NCBI RefSeq assembly: GCF_000264995.1
Contig: NW_006767441.1
Span: forward strand, 1-30,404
From: Punctularia strigosozonata HHB-11173 SS5
Lineage: Eukaryota > Basidiomycota > Agaricomycetes > Corticiales > Punctulariaceae
DNA: 30,404 bases
Direction: 5' to 3'
Below the pieces are notes generated by a model. It was given only the letters and a program-made list of their open reading frames with translations. It was not told the DNA's origin and did not search any database. Shown in pieces: positions 1 through 9,388 of the stretch; position 1 is the stretch's first letter; every line of letters begins with the position of its first letter. The position numbers and the translations under genes are program-made.

Positions 1-134
1 AACCCTAACCCTAACCCTAACCCTAACTAACCCTAACCCTAACCCTAACCCTAACCCTAACCCTAACTAACCCTAACCCTACTAACCCTAACTAACCCTA
101 ACCCTAACCCTAACCCTAACTAACCCTAACCCTA
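1..134. repeat. Telomere repeat tract (CCCTAA)n, left chromosome end
   Basis: The window begins with tandem CCCTAA units, the C-rich strand of TTAGGG, as expected reading inward from a left chromosome end. The array is not pure: several units carry an extra CTAA (CCCTAACTAACCCT), and once CCCTACTAACCC. Such variants usually mark the inner part of a telomere or template slippage by telomerase. About 22 units are present, so the true end is probably truncated by assembly. Confidence 0.97.
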
Positions 135-720
135 AGCCGCAGCGCACCGTCACGGACCGCGCGTGCGGGCTAACAAGCCGCAGCGCCTGCTTGCTAGCAA
201 GCCGCCGCGCGCGGTCACCGACCGCGCATGCGGGCTAGCAAGCCGCTGCACGCCGTCACCGACCGCGCATGCGGGCTAGCATGCCGCTGCGCGCGGTCAC
301 TGACCGCGGGTGCGGGCTAGCAAGCCGCAACGCACCGTCACAGACCGCGCGCACTGACCGCGGGTGCGTGCTAGCAAGCTGCCGCGCGCGGTCACCGACC
401 GCGCGTGTGTGCTAGCATGCCGCCGCGTGCGGTCACTTACCGCGGGTGCGTACTAGCATGCCGCCGCGCGCGGTCACGGACCGCGCATGCGGGCTAGCAA
501 GCCGCCGCGCACGGTCACTGACCGCGCGTGCGGGCTAACAAGCCATAGCGCCTGCTTGCTAGCAAGCCGACGCGCGCGGTCACCGACCGCGCATGCGGGC
601 TAGCAAGCCGCCGCGCATGCATGCTAGCAAGCTGCTGCGCGCGGGTGCTAGCAAGCCGCAGCGCGCCGTCACCGACCGCGCGCGGGTGCTAGCGAGCCAC
701 CGCGCGCCATCACTGGCCGC
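135..720. repeat. Subtelomeric GC-rich minisatellite, ~41-bp unit with internal hairpin
   Basis: About a dozen imperfect copies of a roughly 40-41-bp unit abut the telomere directly. A typical unit reads AAGCCGC.GCGCGCGGTCACCGACCGCGCATGCGGGCTAGC. At its centre GCGCGGTC and GACCGCGC form an 8-bp inverted repeat around ACC, ACT or ACG; the flanks carry the short palindromes GCATGC and GCTAGC. Some copies are shortened (near 340-370 and 600-660). Open frames run through the array on both strands, but their low-complexity content follows the repeat, so I do not call genes here. Confidence 0.9.
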
Positions 721-795
721 GCGTGTACACTCACGCACCGTCGCAGACCGCCCCCCGGCGCATGTGTCCTGCTGCACCTCCACCCACGTCCGTTC

Positions 796-877
796 CCAAT
801 CGGGAAGGTGGTTCCCACCGCTGGCCAGCGCTACGCCCAATCGGGAAGGAGTTTCCCAGCGCTAGGCCAACGCTACC
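796..877. repeat. Two-copy 41-bp direct repeat
   Basis: Two adjacent copies start at 796 and 837 with CCAATCGGGAAGG, followed by TTCCCA, CGCT, GGCCA and CGCTAC. They differ at a few positions. The period matches the preceding minisatellite although the sequence does not, and each copy contains a CGGGAA / TTCCC inverted pair. It lies between the minisatellite and the interstitial telomere patch. Confidence 0.75.
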
Positions 878-896
878 GTCGCATGCCCTCGCTCAT

Positions 897-922
897 AACC
901 TAACCCTAACCTAACCCTAACC
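897..922. repeat. Interstitial telomeric repeat patch
   Basis: A short run of CCTAACCCTAACCTAACCC, degenerate TTAGGG repeat in the same orientation as the terminal tract, sits about 760 bp inside the telomere. It closes the subtelomeric repeat block; AT-richer sequence follows. It could be a relic of an earlier chromosome end or of telomere addition followed by repeat insertion. Confidence 0.85.
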
Positions 923-2041
923 CACAGTGCTTGTTATCTCGGCGCAACCTCCGGTGCAGCCGTTGATTTTATAATCACTCGGCGCACTTGCCTTATTATT
1001 TTTTTCGATTTAAAAAACTCGGCGCATTCGCATTTCCCACGGTAAAGCGGTTCATAAATCGGGCAAAAATGCGTGCCGTATGGAGGTAACCTGGGGCGAT
1101 TTTTGGAGATAGTTACTGACCCCAGAGATATTGTATTGGGCTCACAAACTGCCTTGCACGGTGTCTATCATAAACATTTTATTGGCGGCTGCGCTGTGAT
1201 TCAAAATCTGTGGGGATGGTTCCTGACCACTGATATCTTGCTAATCTATGCATGTAGGCTGTAATCAACCAAATCTGAGATGGGCGGAAAACAGCCTGTT
1301 TTCCACCCTGGGGCATGGATAGGGATTTTTGGAGGATGATAATGACCCAAGTTGATAGACCCACTCTGTCCAATCCTCAATTCCATGTATTCAGTAAATC
1401 GGCCGTAGCGGCCGAAGGAACATTCCCACGGTCGTGGCAGTGTGATTTTCGGATTCCCACGATAATTCTGCACAGATTTAGGTACCCGACGGAATTGAGC
1501 CTCAATTCCGTCCAAACACAAGGATAGGGACAGGTGGAGACGCTACTATACAGCGGATCTGGTTCGGACGTTCCTCGGTCGTTTTACTCACTATGGGTGC
1601 GACTGAGGTACGTTATTCATGGACTCATGGGATGTTTATTAATGCTTTGTATTGTAGTCTTATGCCCTGCGCGGTCATCTAGTCATCTAGTCTTAATACA
1701 TGGGTCATGTATGACAAGGCTAAGGTTGCGTTGAAGGTGGTGGACGACACGATGGGGTGGACGTATGACAGAGAGGACGGGATGCACGGTTTGTCGGGAT
1801 CATGAAATGTGACGCGCGCGAGTGCAGCTTGACTGGCGGCTTTGTATATGACTTATCGTACTTGCTCACGTATGATCTTGTCGACACTCACCGTACTGAG
1901 CTTCCATGTATTATGCAGACCTCTTGCCGTCATGTTCGTGCATGTCATACCGAAGCCACACCGATGATTTCATAGATCTTGCGGGTCCTTATGCACGGCG
2001 ATATGGCTGCAATTGCAGACCCAGTCAAACGAAACTAGTCA
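923..2041. other. Subtelomeric spacer without a recognisable gene
   Basis: This stretch is AT-richer than the minisatellite. It holds short degenerate repeats: CTCGGCGCA three times between about 937 and 1027, and a related pair at about 1093-1130 and 1310-1350 sharing CTGGGG..GATTTTTGGAG followed by TGACCC. Only short open frames occur, none with a recognisable motif or convincing splice partners. I see no gene. Confidence 0.5.
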
Positions 2042-3016
2042 CTACGGCTGCGTGCTGCCTGTGTTTTGTTTTGAGTAGTTGTCCTGAGAGTACTGGGGTA
2101 CGCTCTTGGATGGTTGCCCTTCGTTCGTCTACAACGATCCAAAGCGTTAATCGAACCCCGTCGTGCGCATGGTAATAAGAACCTACTCGATGACTAGGCA
2201 GAGTTGGTTGCGGTGCGGCATTACCTTTGCCTTCGTCTTCTCCGTCCATTGATTTGTGCTTCAGATGGTCGTTCTGGTCCCCAGCCGTGTTGTCCTTGAT
2301 CGACGCGGAACCGGATGATGCCGGAGAAGAACGAGCATCCTTGGAAGTGCACTGTCGAACCAAGGAACGGTGTCAACTCGGTTGAAGTTTGTTGATCGTC
2401 CCTCGAAAGACTCACGGCGCTGGTGCTAAATTTTCTCGACGTTCCACTGCCTGTCACACCGCGACCACCGTCCTATCCATGTCGTTCAGTCGCGAAGGTC
2501 CCCAGGCGCAGAAGGGACGGCGCACCTGGTTTTGCTTTAGATATCCAGGTCCGGTTCCCAAACCCAAATTCTGCTTGAAATTGCTCCACAGTCCGGGAGC
2601 GCTAGCCTCTTCGCCGCCCTTGTGGCTCGCACCTGAGCCCTCGGCGGACGCGCCGCCGACTTGCTCCGCGAAGCCTACTCCCTCCTTGTTTGCGCCCACG
2701 TCCTCCCTATGCGCTTGCGATTGTCGGTGGGAAGACGCCGCATCGACCGGATTTCCGCTCGTGTGAGCTGCATCTGAGTTGTGTATCAGTAGAATGGCCG
2801 TGTAGCAGGCGAGCGATACTCACCCTTTCCCGACTTTGTGTTCTTGCTTAGTACGTCCTGAGGACTCTCATTGCCCCCTAGCGATGCGTGCCCTTGCGAC
2901 AATGAGGGATCATGCCCATCGGACGGACGAAAGCGCGGCGGTGTTGACTGGTAGAGTCGTGCGCGGACAGCCGGAGCAAGACGCAGGATGGCAATTTGAC
3001 TGCGGGTCGTGAACAT
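2042..3016 (-). CDS. Small hydrophilic protein, probably mitochondrial; fungal family of unknown function
   Basis: Five exons: 3016-2824, 2773-2526, 2472-2416, 2339-2187 and 2128-2042, giving 245 residues. All introns are GT-AG, 53-76 nt, and every join keeps frame. The N-terminus (MFTTRSQIAILRLAPAVRAR...) is basic, rich in Arg and lacks acidic residues, typical of a mitochondrial presequence. The rest is hydrophilic and low in hydrophobic core: ASSHRQSQAHRED, FAEQVGGASAEG, APGLWSNFKQNLGLG, then GVTGSGTSRKFSTSA, DQNDHLKHKS and GKGNAAPQPTLPSH. I recall similar unnamed proteins in other basidiomycetes but cannot name a function. The start at 3016 was chosen because the presequence begins there; an upstream in-frame start exists at 3079. 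The last splice (2187 to 2128) is the least certain. Confidence 0.75.
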
Positions 3017-3941
3017 AGCGTAGCCGGTCGTGCTTGTAGTTGATGATATGCAGTTCCCGTGCGGCTTCCTGGGGTTCAAGAGGGCAGTGGGGCGACGCAG
3101 ACATGACGAGATGCAGACGTAATGACGTCAGGGTCAGTCGGTGGAACGGTGTCGACGCTCGACACGGACGTTCGACATTGCTACGCGGTGCCCATGTGCA
3201 TCCTTGTTCAGGGCGACGTTGGTCTTTGCGAGCGCGGACTTGTAATGGTGGCCACGATACTTTGATGCCAGGTTGCGTAGATTCACCGATGCTAAATGTT
3301 GCCAACGTCAGTAAACGGCCAGGTTGTCCTCATCCAGTCAACAAATGTCACGTACCACCAGTTTGTCGGTCTGCCGATGAGGCAAGAACGCACGCTACCG
3401 AGCAAATCTGTGTTTCGTCGACATGACTCTCCCGTCCCACGGTTCTTGAAACATCAATGTGAGATTGCAGAGATAGTATGCAGCACTGCGGATGTCGATG
3501 TGCATGTTGCGTGGCCAAGCCAGACTCCAAAGACCCAAATACAGCCCGGATCGACGACAATAAAAACCGTCGAGACAGTCGGTGATACACTGCGGTCGTT
3601 GGCCGGGTACATGCATTTCATTACAACAAAACGAAACTAAGTACGCTGACTCTTTTGTATTGTGGCAACGTCGAGCTGTTCCATTCGAGCGATACAAATT
3701 ATACGAGGGTCCTGGAAGATGATACTAAAGAGAGGAGGAGCCGAGGCTTCAAGACGCACTGTACAGCAACAAGCAGCGAGTTACGGACGAAAGCAGACGT
3801 GCACGTACGCAACACGTCGCCCGTCGCAGACACGATAGATAAGCATACGAACATAGACATAGACAAGGGCTCTAGTTTATGGGACCGAGAGGGGGCAGAA
3901 TCGATGTGTAGAGTAGACCGCGACGACGGCCTCCAGGCAAT
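3017..3941. other. Intergenic region between two minus-strand genes
   Basis: It holds the upstream region of the small mitochondrial-type protein and the 3' flank of the bHLH gene. Open frames on both strands are below 135 codons, have no recognisable motif and overlap each other as shadows. I see no gene or RNA in it. Confidence 0.5.
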
Positions 3942-5663
3942 CTACATCATCATCGCCGCGTAAGCGCCGTTCATGTTGCCCCCGCCACCCACAGAGATAG
4001 GCGGGGTCATCGTGTGCTGGTGCTTCATCATCATGCCCATCGCGCTCTCGTTGAGGGTGCTCGGCACCTCGAAGCTGCTGCTGGGGCTTGCGTAGCCGCT
4101 GGTGCGACTCGCGCTACTGGTGCTGCGGGCCCGGCCCTGGATGCCCATCGTGCCGTCGACGCTGCCGTGGGCGCTGCCCGGAGGACCCGAAGTTACGCTA
4201 GCGTTGTCGTCACCGTCGACAGGGGAGCCGTAGACATGTCCGGTGTGCATGCCACCCAGATGCTGCTGGCGCTGGATCATTGAAATGGCGACAGGGCTGG
4301 TGGGCGGGTAGTGCTGTCCCTGAGCGTTGAAGTACTGAGAGGGGGCCTTCTCCACCTGAGGGACGCCGTGGACGGGAACTGCGTAGGTGGGAGCGTGCGC
4401 AGCGTAGTGAGCCGGGTGGCCAGGCGGGTAGAGCTGATGCGACTCGAAGATCGAGTTCTCGAGCTGGACGGAAGCGCCGGGGTGGGAAATACGGATGGCA
4501 CCGGCGCCGTTCTGGTATTGCTGGGCAGCGTTCGACTTGAGGAGGGCGTGGGCCGCGACGTGAGCCATCGGGTTGCGCATGCGGTCCATCCTGTCGAGCT
4601 CCATCTGCTCCATAGCGATCTGTTCCTCGATAGAGCTCAAGCCTCCCATAACGGCAGGATTCATCTGGTGGTTGAACGACGGCTGCTGCTGCTGTTGCAT
4701 CGGCATGGGCTGCGACAGCTGGTAGTCGTCGCCGTCGTCGTAGAACTCGCCTCCGTCGTCCTCCTCGGTAAGACGGGAACCCTGGAACGGCAACCAAGCG
4801 GGGTCAGCGTCCCGATGGGATATCGAGTTGCAAAAATGTCACCTGGGGCAAAAGGTCGAGCTCAATCTCGCCGGACATGACCGTGGCGAAGGCCTCGGAG
4901 CGGGGAGGCTCGTCGCAGCGAGGAAGGCCAGCACGATCACGCCACTCGTTCAGCTCCCGGCGAAGGGCGTCAGATTCGAGCTGTTAGACTATAAGGGAAT
5001 ATCTGATCCGAGTAGACGGTGAAACGGACCTTGAGGAGGCGCAGCTCCCTGGCGGCCATGAGCCGGTGCCTGCGGGAGGCGTGAACGTGAGCTATGCTCG
5101 AGTTGACGATGGCGCTCTTGGAAGGGCGACGGATCTGGGACAGGTTTGGAAGCAGACCAGCGAGATCCTGAGCGGTAAGATGGCGATTAGATGGGCTGCC
5201 GAAACCGTAGGCGAGGCGGCCGGTCGGCTTACCAAGAAGCGACCGTTGAGTGTCTCCCGGCGCTGGCGTTCGACGGCATTGTGGGTGGCGCGCCGTTCGG
5301 CGGTGTTTGCGCGGCGGCTGGGCTTGCGCTTCTGATCTACGGAGGCGTTTGCACCGACACCAGCATTCGCGCCTGATGAGGGGGATCAGAACTCTGAGCG
5401 CATCGTTCGCAGCGTGGAAACGCACCGTTCTGAGCGGTTTGGGTGAACGGCCCGTTGAGCGAAGCCTCCGGGAGGGCAAGCGTCGACGGCCCATTGGGAC
5501 CGGGGGACATGGGTTCCGGAGAATCAGGTGCGGAGGCGGGGGAGGTGCCTGCGGCAATCACGTGAGTGCGATAAGGGGAAACGGGCAGTGCCTGCCGCGT
5601 ACCGTTGGAGGCCGGCTGCTGTGCAGGGGCGGCAGGCACGGTGAGGGAGAGGGACATGGCCAT
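3942..5663 (-). CDS. bHLH transcription factor
   Basis: Five exons: 5663-5426, 5372-5233, 5167-5030, 4980-4843 and 4781-3942, 497 residues, with GT-AG introns of 49-65 nt. The basic helix-loop-helix lies at about residues 105-165: RRATHNAVERQRRETLNGRFL, then a loop with LLPNLSQIRRPSKSAIV and helix 2 with SSIAHVHASRRHRLMAARE. His110, Glu114 and Arg118 are the His-Glu-Arg set that reads CACGTG-type E-boxes. Leu-rich heptads (LRLLKLESDALRREL) follow helix 2 and could extend dimerisation. The N-terminus is Pro/Ser/Ala rich; the C-terminal half is disordered, with an acidic patch (EEDDGGEFYDDGDDY), a Gln run and Met/His-rich tail ending AAMMM. The protein is expected to be nuclear and to bind DNA as a dimer. 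Its target genes cannot be told from sequence. Confidence 0.92.
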
Positions 5664-8600
5664 GTCGATTCTATGTGGGTGAGGGTGGTGGTATGCGGGT
5701 TTTGGGTATTAAACGCTAAACAAGGGTGCAATGAGGGTGGCGGCGGTCGGAGGATTCGCGTATCGTCTTAGGGTATTGGGTGTTTGGTGTTGGTGTACAG
5801 TGTGGTCGTGGTGGTGGTAACAGGACCAGCGAGGAGTCGTCGGTAGTCGAGGCAAAGTGGTGGGTGGTGAAGCTGGGCGCAAGGTGGTGACGGTGGTAGT
5901 GGTGGTGACGAGAGTTGGTGGAGGCGGAGGCGGAAGGCGTCTGCGTCGGTGGGTCAGGCTACAAAGAGGATGAGCTGCGTTGAGCGCTGCAAGGGCACGG
6001 ACGGGGGCGTACCGAGAGTGAGAAGCACGGTACGAACGTCGGGAGCCAAGCTCAACCTAGTTCGGGGTGGTCGTCGGTGTCGGTGGGCGGGGTAAAAGGA
6101 CCAGGCGCAGGATCGCGAGCAGAGCTCAAGCGTCTCCGTTGCAAGGTATGGGCTTTGCGGATGAGGGGAAGGGGGACGGAGCGGCCGACGAGCGCGCCCT
6201 CGGTGCTTTGCCAGACGACGGGGGACGGTGGGATGGGGTGGGGCCAAAGCCTGGGTACGCGCGATGGCTTGTAGCTATATCGTCGCGACTTGCCGGCCCG
6301 TCCCACACCAGATAAGCCCGGAATGGCAACAGCCCCTGTCTGGACATGTGATAGGGCCCGAGCCGCTGATGTCCGAAACTCTAAAACTGCTTTGCGATAG
6401 CGGACCTGCTCATCCAACGCCAGCGTCCAAAGCACAGCGCCGCCGCCGTCGTCCGCAGCGAAACGCTGATCGTCGTCGGCGCCACTCGATCCGTCGCGCA
6501 CACCGCGTCGCCTCGCCAGCACCGCCCAAGCCCCTCCCTCCTCCCTGCTGCCAACGCTCGTGCGAGTCCGACAATGGCTGTACCACGCAACGACGTCCGT
6601 TCCCGGGCTGCCTCCCCCGCCGACGCCCTCCACCATCAAAGTATCCGTTCTTCTCGTTTGGGCCTCCTCGAATGCCACGCTGCAGTGCTCGTATCATTCC
6701 ATCCGCCTTCTCGACGTTCTTTCGCTTCAGCACCCGGCTCGTCACGTGCTCCAGCCTCCACTCCGAAATCAGTGGCTTGATAGAGTATGACGCCTCGACC
6801 GATTCCAGTGCTCTGGTCGTCAATGGTTACTTATCGCGACGTTACTACTCTACGCCCCGTCGGAGCTCCTCCTCGGTAATCACCCCTCCATCACGGATTG
6901 ACCATGATCAATCAACCCTTTGTCTGTCGATCCCGACTTTCCCTACTCACAAGATCTGGAATGCCTGCCTCCTCCAAGCCATCGGCATCAGTCCTGTAGT
7001 CCGCGGATTGATATCATCATCCTTCGTCCCGACCACGGCAGCCGACTCCAGCTTGGGCTACATACACTTTCCCGTCCCCTTGCCTTCCCCTTTCCGCCCC
7101 TTCTGATCTCGGCTCGGCCATCAAGGCCAGGAACGTTCGGGATCTGCAAAGATATCCCAGCTTCGTCAGACGAAGACAGACGGAAGACATGGTGCGAGCG
7201 CATTTCGGGCTCGATATCTCATACATACCTCCAACGTCATCCACGTTCCGCGCAAACGCCACTTCGCACCTCCCCTCGGACCTGACGATAATGTACTCCT
7301 TCTCGACATGCCGTCATGCTTCGATCATGGCGTTAAGCTCTGTTCCTAAGCCTTTCCTAAGCCTTCACCCGCTCTCGCCGTAGTTGGCTAACTCGCAGAG
7401 TCATCGCCTTTTGCTGACCGGCTACTACCCGTGCCGGACGAACTCTTCTCCCATCGGCATCTTCTCTGCGTTCGTGTCTCGCCACCGGAGGAGATCGATT
7501 CTAAACCCGTGCCGACTCCGAATTCAGCCCGCAGGGATCTTGCCTCGCAGACACCAGAATTGCTCGTTTGATCGACTACAATATTTTCTGGTCGCACAGG
7601 GCGCAAGTGATATATCCGTGATGATGCATCGGTCAAGTCTTGCTTCGTGCCTCGTCTGGTGTGTAATATAAGCCTTGTACTGTGTCCGCACCCGTCCTCT
7701 CTTCCCTCTTCCCGCTGTATCACACGATTCACGTCATGTGGCGTTGCTAGCTAGCCAGGATCTTTATTGGCGTCGCGTTGAGCTTCGTAACTTTATCGCC
7801 TGTCGTAAAGCTCTATCTTCCTCCATCATCGCAACTCAGAGAACGCTTCTGGCCCACGGTCTTCGTCTGCACCTGCTTCAACTTGTTTCTGATGAGCGCT
7901 CAGCAGCCATTCTCCGAGCAGCGTTTGCAACGATTCCTGATCACGCGACGCATGCCAGAGGCGTCTCCGACTCCACTGCCTGCATCCACTTTCAGCATCT
8001 CCTTATTCTCAACAACAGCCTCTGAGCCTCAAGCTGCTATACGCAGAGGTCGATTGGTGTGCCAGCGATCCATCATCGTCGCGCGCCATGCATTGCTGCT
8101 ACGGGGAGTAGTTCGCCGGTCCGGAGCTGTGTGCTTGTCAGACATTGCAAATCCGAGCGTCCCGCGTGCCGAACCTTGTGGTTGCTAATGAAACCTGATT
8201 TGTACGCCCCGTTCCCCCACCCAGCCCAAAGATAATCGTGGCCCTTCTCTTTGCCGAGCGTTTCCCCGCTTCGTATCCCCCCGTTTCATACCTGCACAGT
8301 TCATGTGCTATTCGTACGAGGCACGAGCTGATTCTCAATCGAGGCCGGGATTCGTGTCCCGGCTACGTTCAGGTGATCGCTACGTGTATGGATCTCGTTT
8401 TGAATCCCTTTTCTCCCATCCGGATCCTCCAACTGTTCACGTGAATCTCACGTGGCTGCCTTCGTCGAGCTTGTGCCATACATGTAATCTAAAAACCCTT
8501 CGGCCATTATTCGCTGCCTTGTGCAGATACATACTCACATTTGCGCCAGGACACTGATCTTGGGTATGCTCCGCCTCTCTGCATATGCGATAGCACACCC

Positions 8601-9388
8601 TCCAATGTGGACACTCCTTCTTCGCGAACCGCACGTTATATGTTTTCCCCATGGACGAGTCGCTCAGGATCCGAGATGTGGCTGCGCACACGAATTGACG
8701 ACTCGAGTGCCCACGATTCGTAGTTCAAGACCACGCGGCGGTCGCGGAACCTTCCAATCGGTTATGGGACGCGTACAGAGACGCACCACGCGGCAACGTC
8801 CACCATGGTATACTATAGTTGTGCACATGGTTCTGTTCACTTCTCGAGTCCCGTCCTGATTGTGGCTATCGACTATCGCGCTTCTAGACTCGTTCTCGAC
8901 GTGGCCGTACTGCATTTTGCGTGCGGTTACCTGAGGAACGTCAAGAACCGGACCTCTGGACGTGGTTCGCTGCAAGATTCTTTCATGAAACTAGATCGTC
9001 GGTCACATAACGCACGCATGGCTTAAGCCGGGATCTTGCGAACCTCGACCCGATTTATTCACTGCTGTTTGACTTCCTTCCGTGCATCATGCACATGCAA
9101 TGTGAAATGTGTGTGCAAGACTCGCAACGGTGCGATAGACAGCAAGAGGGCATAAAGTCTATACGCGCAAGCCTCAGGTTAGCCCGACGGTACGATGCGT
9201 CGAGTCTGTTGCAGCGAGTTCGGGCGCAAAGCATACATGGCACCGGTTATGTCTAAGTAGGAAGCGTGTCTATTACGAAGTTGCATACGGATGTGAGATA
9301 GTTGCGATTATTGCTACGTATGAGAAATGCTGATCCAGTGATGTCAATCCAAATCCATCGAATGTGCGTTCCTAGCTACGTTCCGTAT
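5664..9388. other. Long region without a defensible gene; weak coding-like stretch on the plus strand
   Basis: Between the bHLH start and the decarboxylase stop, 3.7 kb hold only short overlapping open frames. The first part (5664-6700) is GC-rich and probably includes the bHLH promoter and leader. On the plus strand 6574-7573 has stretches that read like protein: AIKARNVRDLQRYPSF (about 7118-7165), PPLGPDDNVLLLDMPS (about 7270-7317) and EEIDSKPVPTPNSARRDL ending in TGA near 7573. They lie in different frames and I could not join them with acceptable splice sites. It could be a decayed gene, a gene with an unusual structure, or chance. Nothing is recognisable in 7600-9388. Confidence 0.45.

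Noticed and set aside
580-914. Open frames of 60-90 codons on both strands over the minisatellite
   Set aside because: Their residues simply mirror the tandem repeat (HASK/RASK, ARM/RGG patterns) and continue across both strands; no start context or homology-like motif.
6052-6678. 208-codon minus-strand frame upstream of the bHLH gene
   Set aside because: GC-rich, low-complexity Arg/Gly/Ser content, no motif, and overlaps equally long frames on the other strand.
8344-8363. Hairpin GCCGGGA-TTCGTG-TCCCGGC resembling a tRNA T-arm
   Set aside because: No acceptor, D- or anticodon arm can be placed around it and the loop has the wrong length; treated as a chance hairpin.
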